Of a stretch of 64,000 bases of DNA, positions 8,782 through 16,286 are shown piece by piece. Origin of the DNA: Cereibacter sphaeroides (GTDB taxonomy: Bacteria; Pseudomonadota; Alphaproteobacteria; Rhodobacterales; Rhodobacteraceae); assembly GCA_003243455.1 (NCBI GenBank), contig QFQS01000003.1, positions 620,001 to 684,000 of the forward strand, given 5' to 3'. Positions within the stretch are counted from its first letter, which is position 1, and every line of letters starts with the position of its first letter. The notes beneath the pieces are model-generated. The model had not been told where the DNA came from, made no database searches, and was given only the letters and a program-made list of their open reading frames with translations. A program made the position numbers and the translations under genes.

Positions 8782-11526
8782 ATGCTGGGGCTTAAACTAC
8801 GCGCGGAATTTCTAGGCCGCCGCTTACAGGGCACCGCGATTGAACTCTCCAACGAGAGTAATACCGGCGCCACGCAAATGCCGGCGCAGAGCTTCTTGGA
8901 GATAACATATCCAACGCTCGATCTTCTGAAGGGCATCGAGGCCGTCGGGCCCGGCCAAGGGCGCCCTGTCGTGGTTATCGGGGAACGGGGCCTGGGCAAA
9001 TCGCACTTGATGGCCGCCCTGTATCACGCTGTGCATGATCCAGCCTCAACAAAAGCATGGCTGGGCAACTGGTCAGCGACGCTGAGCGATCCGAAGATCG
9101 GCTCAATACCCCTACGAGATGGTATGCTTGTGCTTGGTGAAAGCCTTCACCGTCACCGGTATAAGTTCTTGTGGGACATGCTCTTTGAGCGCCACCCGCA
9201 TGGCACTTACATCAAGGGAAAGTGGGAAGGGATGGGGTCGGCCAAGACCGACATACCCTCAGATCAGCTCATTCTGGAACTGTTGCGCCACACTCCGACC
9301 ATGCTGCTGCTGGACGAGTTTCAGACTTGGTACGACAGCCTGACCAACACAAAGCAGTATCCTTGGAAGAACTGGGCGTTCAACTTCATCCAGATCCTTT
9401 CTGAGATTGCGAAGGAACATCCAGAGCTTCTTGTGCTTGTCGTGTCCGTGCGAAACGGAACAAGCGATGCTTACCAGCAGATCCACCGGGTGAACCCGGT
9501 TCAGGTTGACTTCCGGGCGGGTGGCAGCCCCGACAGGATCCAGTCAGACCGCCGCAGAATGCTGCTACATCGCTTGTTTGAGAACAGGCTTCAGATCACA
9601 GTGTCTGCGATTGAGAGCATGGTGGCGACACACGTTTCGGAGTTCATCAGGCTCACGACCGTTCCTGCCGCTGAGCAGGAGCGAAAGCAGCGCGATTTTC
9701 TCGATGCATGGCCATTCGCGCCGCATCTCCTGCAGCTACTGGAAGACCAAGTATTGGTTGCAACTGATGCGCAAGAGACGCGAGACCTCATCCGCATTCT
9801 TGCAAACCTTTTCAAGAGCCGGGGAGATGCAACCCCGGTCCTGACCTCTGCGGACTTCAAGCTCGACGACGATACAACCGGTATTGGTGCATTACTTGAC
9901 TCGGTCGCGAACCAACAGCATCGGGCCCTTCGGGATAAGGCGCTACGAAACTTGACTTCTGTGGTCGAGGCCGTGCCGGATCACGCATCCAAAGCGCCCC
10001 ACCTTCAAGAAATTGTCGGTGCTCTGTGGTTGCGATCTATTGCCGTCGGCAACTTGGCTGGGGCTGACCCCGCGATCCTGCAGGCCGACATCACGAAAAC
10101 CAAGAAGGTAGACGACAACGCTTTCCAGGTTGAGCTGGCAACCATCATCGAAAACAGCTTCAACATACACCAAGACGGAACGCGGCTTGTCTTCAAAGAG
10201 GAAGAGAACCCGCAAGCCAAAGTGATGGCATCCGCCCGCAACGACAGGCTGTTCACTGACGGCGCAGATCTCGCCCAGCTCGCGAAAGAAGTTCGCTACG
10301 TCATCAGCGGAACCGAAGAGGTAGCGCGAAACTTCCGAGTGATTGCTTTGCCGCGCAGCTGGCAAACCGACCCTTGGACTGGTCTCGAAGACAGTGAACA
10401 CCCAGATCAATGGGACGACAGACTCCCTATCCTGGTTCTTCCCGAAGAACCCGACCGATTGAATGAACGTCTTGGGCGTTGGGTCAAAGACCACATGCAA
10501 AAGCGCAGGAACACCGTGCGCTTCTTGCTGCCGCGCTCGGGCTTTACGAACGCATTTTACGACCGCGACCTGATCATCCTTGCACGCGCAGAAATGAAAG
10601 CGCGGGAGTGGGGCAACCAGAACGCTGAATATCGCAAGCTCCACACGAAGTATCAAAGCGAACTGCGGGACATCTTGCGGAAGCGGTTCGACCGCTTTGC
10701 TGTGATGTACCGGTGGAACTTCGCGGACCCTTCGAAGTGTGAATTTCACGTTGAAGCCTTGCGAGAGCAAGGTTCAAAGATCCCCGACGCCATCGAGAAC
10801 GCGTTGACGAACGATCTGTTTGTACCGGAGGATTTCCAGGACCTCGTTCTTGAAGCAGCGAACAGCAACAGCTCGGTTGGCAAGCTCCTGAAGGAACTTC
10901 AGGAACCACGGCCCTCTGGCCAAGACTGCATCCCATGGCTTGGTGAAACTGCCATGAAGGAACGCATTGTCCGGCTGTGTGCTCGTGGCAAGATCGCGAT
11001 CAACCTACGTAGCATGGAGTACTTGCAGGCTCTGGCTGGCGAAGATGAAGATGCCGCTTGGAGACGTCTGAAACCAAAGTTGTCCTTCACTGGTCGTCAG
11101 CTGGATGAAGTCTTCCTTCTGCCACCTTCTGCGGTTCCGTCGACTGGCGGCTTGTCACCCGTGACGCCTCCGACACCAGATCCGCCCACTGGTGGTCTCT
11201 TCGGCCGTGCCCCTCCTGCACCAACCCCTCCGGTCGGCGGGACCATTGGAGACCCGCCAGCCACAACCGCCCCAGATCCAACGCCCACACCGGGCGGGAT
11301 CTTTGGTGGGGGGGCAGGAAGCGGTCGTACTCCTTTCGCCAGCTCAGCAACTTCCCCTTTGAATCTCATCGGCAAAGTTGAGAGTTGGGGCATCGGGCCA
11401 GCAACGCCCGTCAAGGAAGTGACGATCAAGGTGACCGCAGCCACCGGCGCTCAGCTCAAGGAGCTGCTCAAGAAGCTTCCTGACGGCATGACGTTCGAGC
11501 TTTCCTTGGACAAGGAGGGCAGCTGA
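8782..11526 (+). CDS. DUF499-family P-loop ATPase of a BREX/DISARM-like defence cassette
   Basis: This 914-aa protein carries a Walker A motif GERGLGKSH (residues 67-75) and a Walker B TMLLLDEFQTW (about 173-183), with a downstream sensor-like VVSVRNG. The overall pattern matches the large DUF499 AAA-type ATPases that sit with DUF1156 methyltransferases in anti-phage loci; they take the place of BrxC/PglY. Near the C-terminus, at about residues 795-855, is a low-complexity Pro/Gly/Thr linker (repeated PPTPDPPTGG-like units) before a final 55-residue domain. The stop overlaps the next start (TGATG). It probably powers assembly or DNA sensing by the complex; the precise role is unknown. Confidence 0.87.
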   Translation: MLGLKLRAEFLGRRLQGTAIELSNESNTGATQMPAQSFLEITYPTLDLLKGIEAVGPGQGRPVVVIGERGLGKSHLMAALYHAVHDPASTKAWLGNWSATLSDPKIGSIPLRDGMLVLGESLHRHRYKFLWDMLFERHPHGTYIKGKWEGMGSAKTDIPSDQLILELLRHTPTMLLLDEFQTWYDSLTNTKQYPWKNWAFNFIQILSEIAKEHPELLVLVVSVRNGTSDAYQQIHRVNPVQVDFRAGGSPDRIQSDRRRMLLHRLFENRLQITVSAIESMVATHVSEFIRLTTVPAAEQERKQRDFLDAWPFAPHLLQLLEDQVLVATDAQETRDLIRILANLFKSRGDATPVLTSADFKLDDDTTGIGALLDSVANQQHRALRDKALRNLTSVVEAVPDHASKAPHLQEIVGALWLRSIAVGNLAGADPAILQADITKTKKVDDNAFQVELATIIENSFNIHQDGTRLVFKEEENPQAKVMASARNDRLFTDGADLAQLAKEVRYVISGTEEVARNFRVIALPRSWQTDPWTGLEDSEHPDQWDDRLPILVLPEEPDRLNERLGRWVKDHMQKRRNTVRFLLPRSGFTNAFYDRDLIILARAEMKAREWGNQNAEYRKLHTKYQSELRDILRKRFDRFAVMYRWNFADPSKCEFHVEALREQGSKIPDAIENALTNDLFVPEDFQDLVLEAANSNSSVGKLLKELQEPRPSGQDCIPWLGETAMKERIVRLCARGKIAINLRSMEYLQALAGEDEDAAWRRLKPKLSFTGRQLDEVFLLPPSAVPSTGGLSPVTPPTPDPPTGGLFGRAPPAPTPPVGGTIGDPPATTAPDPTPTPGGIFGGGAGSGRTPFASSATSPLNLIGKVESWGIGPATPVKEVTIKVTAATGAQLKELLKKLPDGMTFELSLDKEGS

Positions 11527-12515
11527 TGGCTTTGGATGCACAACAGTTGCTAGATCTGACCAAGTCTTCGCCCGAAAAGGCTTGGCAGACCGTCATTGAA
11601 AGCGCCTTGGAAGTCTGTGGCAGTCCGCTGAATGTCGCGAGTGCATCTGCAGAGGTCACAAGGCGCGACCGAGCTATCGGTGAGCTGGATCATTTCCTTT
11701 CGTCGGTGGCTTGGGATTTGTGGCGGGCCTTTGGGGATGTCGTCCCGCGGAACTCGGACAAGGTCAGCGAATGGTGGGGAAAACCATACAGCGCTAAAGC
11801 GGTGCTGGTCTTGGACGGCCTCAGCTTGCGGGAACTGCCCTGGCTGATCGAGGAAGCGAAGGCACGCGGCTTCGCGCTGCATACCACCACGGCTTACGCG
11901 GCCGAGATACCCAGTGAAACAAACGCCTTCGCCAAGGCGCTCGGGTTGAACAGCCGCGGTCAGCTTCAGAACAACGGGGGTGGCCTGTTGCACCGCCTTG
12001 CGCCTGCGAGGACCGAGTGTATCGACATGCCTTGGAAGGACTGTGCCGGGCTGATCGACGCCTCACCCAACTGGCTATTCTGGCACCAATGGCCAGACAC
12101 AAAGCTCCACGATGGCGCCGGTGCCGGCCAAGGTCTGGATGTGCTCACACGGGACATCGCGGCGCAGCTGACCAGCGATGATTTTTGGTCGTTCGTGGAA
12201 CGGCTGGCAACCGGTCGCCGCCTGGTGATCACCTCCGACCACGGCTACGCCGCAACCGGCTTGTTCTTCGACGCGGCAGACGATCAGGGCACCTTCCTGA
12301 AGAACGCCCTCAAGAGCGGCCGCCTCGCCGCTGGCGATCACGACCCGGGCCCGTTCGTTCCCCCGGTCACGCTGCAGGTTGACAGCCCGCACGGGAAGCA
12401 CCTCCTCGCCCTTGGCCGCTGGAAATGGAAAAGCCAGGGAGGCTACCCCACCCTCGCACATGGCGGCCTCTCCCTGCTCGAGATGCTCTGCCCATTTGTT
12501 GAATTGACGAAGTAA
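11526..12515 (+). CDS. Short PglZ-like alkaline-phosphatase-fold protein
   Basis: This 329-aa protein has the two signature metal-binding stretches of PglZ-type proteins: VLVLDGLSLREL (residues 93-104) and VITSDHGYA (235-243). Between them lies a family-like ETNAFAKALG segment, and near the C-terminus HGGLSLLEMLCPFV. PglZ is the defining protein of BREX/Pgl systems but is usually 650-900 aa; this one is little more than the catalytic core. It overlaps the ATPase gene by one base and is followed 13 bp later by the methyltransferase. Its placement between a DUF499 ATPase and a DUF1156 methyltransferase supports a defence role. The enzymatic activity of PglZ in BREX is not settled. Confidence 0.85.
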   Translation: MALDAQQLLDLTKSSPEKAWQTVIESALEVCGSPLNVASASAEVTRRDRAIGELDHFLSSVAWDLWRAFGDVVPRNSDKVSEWWGKPYSAKAVLVLDGLSLRELPWLIEEAKARGFALHTTTAYAAEIPSETNAFAKALGLNSRGQLQNNGGGLLHRLAPARTECIDMPWKDCAGLIDASPNWLFWHQWPDTKLHDGAGAGQGLDVLTRDIAAQLTSDDFWSFVERLATGRRLVITSDHGYAATGLFFDAADDQGTFLKNALKSGRLAAGDHDPGPFVPPVTLQVDSPHGKHLLALGRWKWKSQGGYPTLAHGGLSLLEMLCPFVELTK

Positions 12516-12528
12516 GGAATTGACGCCC

Positions 12529-15500
12529 ATGGCGACCAAGAAAGAACAGATTGCCCAAGAGGTCGCGCGTGCGGTGGGTGCCGGTAAAGCCGTCGCCATG
12601 GAGACCGTCGATTTCAGCGACCCGAACCGGCCCAAGACCTGCCTTGAGGTGGATTTTCCTATCCTGCCCGTGAACCAGGTCGCTGTGATCGAGGGCAACG
12701 CGGGCAAGCCGATCTATCAGATGTCGAAATGGTGGGCGCGACGTCGGTCTAGCGTGTTCCGCTCGATGCTTATCGCGGCCGCGACCAAGGCGCCCGAAGA
12801 TCCGTCCCATGCGGCCAAGCTGGTCTGGGACAACTATTATGCCAACCACCAGAAGAAGGGTGCCTTCAAGCACCTGAAGGTCGCCGACATCTTCATGGGG
12901 GGCGGCACCACGCTGGTCGAGGGCTCACGCCTTGGCATGCAGATGTCAGGCAATGACCTGAACCCCGTTGCCTGGTTCGTGGTCAAACAGGAACTGGCGG
13001 ATGTCGATCTGGATGAGGTGAAGCGCCTGCTGGCCGACATCGAGGCCGAGGTGAAGCCGCAGATCATGCCGTTCTATTATTGCGACGGCCCGAACGGCGA
13101 GAAAGGCACCTGGACGCATAAACCTTCCGGCAAGGTGATGGGTGCGGATTTCGACCCGCTGGCCCTGAAGCCCGAGGAGCGGAATGACTACAGCTACGAA
13201 GGGCCTGAGATTATCTACACCTTCTGGGCCAAGCACGGCCCTTGCCAGGTGACGGGCTGCGGCCACCGCACACCGATCATGACAAGCCCTGTCATGGCTA
13301 TCAAAACCATTTCTGTGAAGAGCTGGGCTCACAAATGCCCTTCCTGCGAAACAGCATTCGATATCGAGGAGTCCGACGCACGGATGGCGCCTGACGTGCC
13401 ATTGTATGTCGCGCCAGAGGAGCCCCCATTCGCAATACTTTTGAGCAGCGGAAAAGTGATCTGCCCAAGCTGCGGAAAATCCTACGCGGCTCACGTTCAC
13501 CCGAAAACAGGGCTGCATATTGACGGTGGGAGAGCACAAATTCGCCTAGGAAAAGGAAAGAATAAATCTGTTGATCTATCGCTTCTGGTGCACCCGCAGT
13601 GGATGGCAGGAACACCACGGCAGGATGCCAACGGGCACGATTTTGGTGGCTCTGCCAAAGATGAAGTTACCGACACAATTCGTTGGAATGAGGAACGAGC
13701 CAAACAGCTTCGACTTCTTGAGGTAAGGGGAACACTACCCGACGAAGTGACATGCCCGGAAACTCACGTTACCTTTCCAACTGGGAAGGAGGGCGGCACT
13801 GTTCCAAAGAAATCGACGTTCACTTGTCAGGCAGACGGCAAAGAGAATGATGTGCTTGATGCCATCAAAGCGTCAGGAAAGACCGGGCCGATGGCTGGGT
13901 ATGCCATTCAGGCATTCTCACCAAGCAGAAAAGACATCAGCGCACCCTATGGCGGTAGGTACTTTCTTCCGTTCGATCAAAGGGCGTGTCGGCAGTACAA
14001 TTCCGCATTGGCAGAATGGGATAGTCGTAAAGACACTGATCTTGCGAAATACTGGCCACGGTCAGCTCTAGCCTACGGATTCATGACGCATCATCTGCAG
14101 GGAGGCGTTCCCAATCATGGGTTCACTCACTGGTGGACGATGTTCAATCCTAGACAATTGTTCTCCCTTGCATTGCTGCTGAAGGCAATTTCGGAGGTGG
14201 GTAGCTACTCCGACACAGCGAGGGAATATGTTCTTGGCGCCTTTCAGAACTTTCTCCGAAACCAAAATTCGCTTTCATTTTGGCATCTCAAAATGGACAA
14301 ACTTGCGCCAGCGATGTCGAACAGCAACTTCCATCCGAAAAATAATGTGGTTGAGGTCGGCCTTTTTCCGCCAATGGGTTATGGCCCATGGAGCTCAACT
14401 ATAGAGGTCCTCCACAAATCACACGATTGGACCCAAGATCCGTGGGAGATTGTCAGTAAAGACAATCTTGAGAATTCGGGCGAGGCAATTGCTTCTGAAA
14501 TAAGCGGAAAAAGTGAGAAAGTATTTCCACATGACGCGGGAATAAAAGGGGACGTATACCAAGCATCGTCGACTGACCTTGTTCATTACCGCGACGGCTC
14601 AATAGATCTTGTTATCACTGATCCACCATTTGGCGGCCTACTTCACTATTCAGAGCTTTCAGACTTCTTCTATGTTTGGATGCGCTTGGTTCTCAAAGAG
14701 AAATATCCTGAAATATTTGGCTCTGAGTACACTCCAAAATCTATGGAAGCCGTGGCAAACAGAGCGCGTGAGCCAGAGGACGCCGACGGCTTCTATCAAA
14801 GACTGCTAACCGGATGTTGGTCCGAAGCGCATCGAATACTGAAGCCTGGTGGAATGCTTGCCTTCACTTTTCACCACAGCGAGGACGATCCATGGGTGGC
14901 AGTCCTCGAGTCTTTGTTCGATGCGGGCTTCTACCTCGAAGCGACCTATCCAATTCGCTCTGACGAAACCAAGGGTGACGGCGAATTCGGCTCGAAAACC
15001 ATTGAGTACGACATTATCCATGTTTGCCGCAAACGTACCGAGGAACCAAAGGCCGTGAGCTGGGGCCGGATGCGCCGCGAGGTTCTGGCTGACGTCCGCC
15101 AACTGCAGGGCATGCTCGAAAACCACGCGCGCGCCGGTCTGCCTGCTGCCGACCTTCAGGTCATCCGTCGCGGCAAGGCGCTCGAATACTTCTCGCGCCA
15201 CTACGGCAAGGTCTACGTCGACGAGGGCCGGCCGATCTCGGTCAAGGACGCGCTGGTCGGCATCAACCAGCTGATCGACGAAGACGCGAACAAGACGGCC
15301 GAGCCGCCGCCGGTGATTGCCGAGCCGATCTCGCGTCAGTTCCTGCGCATCTTCGACAGCAAAACCGAACTGGCCCGCGATCAAATCCAGAAGCTGCTGC
15401 GCGGCTCTGGCATCGCCCCGGACGAATTCGAAACTCGGGGCTGGTGCAACGAGGACAAGAAGGTCTTCCACTTGGTCGACCCGCTGGCCTTCGCCCGCGA

Positions 15501-15783
15501 TTGGCAGGGCAAACATCGGCGGAAGCTGACAGCCGACCTCGATCAGGCATTGGTCATGGTGGGTGCGTGCTATGACGGCAGCGGCATCAACGCCTCGGAC
15601 ACGCTGAAGAATGAGAACTTCAAGCCGCACCCGGCGCTGAAAAGCCTTCTCGAATGGCTGAGCAAGAGGGGCCAGACCCAAACGATGCGCAACGCCGCGT
15701 CGCGGGCGCTGACGATCTACAACAACTGGGCCGCCAGCAACAAAGACCAGGTGCGGCAGCTGTCGCTGTTCCAGGAGGACTGA
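12529..15783 (+). CDS. DUF1156 adenine/cytosine-N4 DNA methyltransferase (PglXI-like)
   Basis: This 1084-aa protein starts with the DUF1156 signature (FPILPVNQVAVIEGNAGK, YQMSKWWARRRSS). The SAM-binding motif FMGGGTT is at about residue 121 and the catalytic motif DPPF at about 698 (in LVITDPPFGGLLHYSELSD), the circularly permuted order of beta-class N4/N6 methyltransferases. Between them are zinc-ribbon-like Cys pairs (CQVTGC, HKCPSC, VICPSCGK). ATG 12529 is preferred to TTG 12520 because TAAGGA lies 10 bases upstream of the ATG. In BREX-3 the DUF1156 enzyme (PglXI) marks self DNA, and the same is likely here. The central third (about 13260-15030) is visibly AT-richer than both ends, suggesting a swapped specificity segment. 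Confidence 0.9.
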   Translation: MATKKEQIAQEVARAVGAGKAVAMETVDFSDPNRPKTCLEVDFPILPVNQVAVIEGNAGKPIYQMSKWWARRRSSVFRSMLIAAATKAPEDPSHAAKLVWDNYYANHQKKGAFKHLKVADIFMGGGTTLVEGSRLGMQMSGNDLNPVAWFVVKQELADVDLDEVKRLLADIEAEVKPQIMPFYYCDGPNGEKGTWTHKPSGKVMGADFDPLALKPEERNDYSYEGPEIIYTFWAKHGPCQVTGCGHRTPIMTSPVMAIKTISVKSWAHKCPSCETAFDIEESDARMAPDVPLYVAPEEPPFAILLSSGKVICPSCGKSYAAHVHPKTGLHIDGGRAQIRLGKGKNKSVDLSLLVHPQWMAGTPRQDANGHDFGGSAKDEVTDTIRWNEERAKQLRLLEVRGTLPDEVTCPETHVTFPTGKEGGTVPKKSTFTCQADGKENDVLDAIKASGKTGPMAGYAIQAFSPSRKDISAPYGGRYFLPFDQRACRQYNSALAEWDSRKDTDLAKYWPRSALAYGFMTHHLQGGVPNHGFTHWWTMFNPRQLFSLALLLKAISEVGSYSDTAREYVLGAFQNFLRNQNSLSFWHLKMDKLAPAMSNSNFHPKNNVVEVGLFPPMGYGPWSSTIEVLHKSHDWTQDPWEIVSKDNLENSGEAIASEISGKSEKVFPHDAGIKGDVYQASSTDLVHYRDGSIDLVITDPPFGGLLHYSELSDFFYVWMRLVLKEKYPEIFGSEYTPKSMEAVANRAREPEDADGFYQRLLTGCWSEAHRILKPGGMLAFTFHHSEDDPWVAVLESLFDAGFYLEATYPIRSDETKGDGEFGSKTIEYDIIHVCRKRTEEPKAVSWGRMRREVLADVRQLQGMLENHARAGLPAADLQVIRRGKALEYFSRHYGKVYVDEGRPISVKDALVGINQLIDEDANKTAEPPPVIAEPISRQFLRIFDSKTELARDQIQKLLRGSGIAPDEFETRGWCNEDKKVFHLVDPLAFARDWQGKHRRKLTADLDQALVMVGACYDGSGINASDTLKNENFKPHPALKSLLEWLSKRGQTQTMRNAASRALTIYNNWAASNKDQVRQLSLFQED

Positions 15784-15785
15784 GT

Positions 15786-16286
15786 ATGAAGCAGCTTCTC
15801 GACAGCGTATGGCAGCGGCGCGGCGTCAGCTGGATCTGGGAAAACGACGCGTTCTCCTCTGTCGCGAAGGCCAGCGAGGTGTTCAGCTTGCGCGAGCTGG
15901 TCAGGGCCTCAAGAAGCTGGCCGGATGACCTGCCTAGCAACGGAAGCAACACGCTGGTCGTGGCCGGTCTTGATGCCTGCCTCGACCTGATGACGCCGAC
16001 AGATGCCGAGGCGTGGCTGGGCAGCGAGCTTAAAGCCACCGTGTTGTCATTCCAGGATTTCTATTCTGGAGAGGCCGCTCTTGTGTTCTGGCTGCCCAAC
16101 GGCCATCGGCGGCTCGGTGTCTCGCCAGCGACCGAAGCAGTTCATTGGCGTTGTTCAGCCCCCTACTCAGACGAACAGATCGAGTTCGGACGGTTGCTCT
16201 GGGGCGAAGCCCGGGAATACCCGCAGGAAATCGTCCTGACGCAAGGGAGCAAGCCTGCCGGCCTCTTCCACCTCCGGATCACCTGA
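15786..16286 (+). CDS. Uncharacterised 166-aa protein in the defence operon
   Basis: The start is ATG 15786, 2 bp after the methyltransferase stop, with AGGAGG about 9 bases upstream inside the methyltransferase end. The stop overlaps the helicase start (TGATG). The protein has no P-loop, no cysteine cluster and no membrane segment; features are SWIWENDAFSS, LVVAGLDACLDLM, FYSGEAALVFWLPNGHRRLG and a C-terminal LFHLRIT. By size and position it could take the place of a small BREX protein such as BrxF, but I see no sequence support for that. It is clearly translated with the operon, and its function is unknown. Confidence 0.8.
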   Translation: MKQLLDSVWQRRGVSWIWENDAFSSVAKASEVFSLRELVRASRSWPDDLPSNGSNTLVVAGLDACLDLMTPTDAEAWLGSELKATVLSFQDFYSGEAALVFWLPNGHRRLGVSPATEAVHWRCSAPYSDEQIEFGRLLWGEAREYPQEIVLTQGSKPAGLFHLRIT

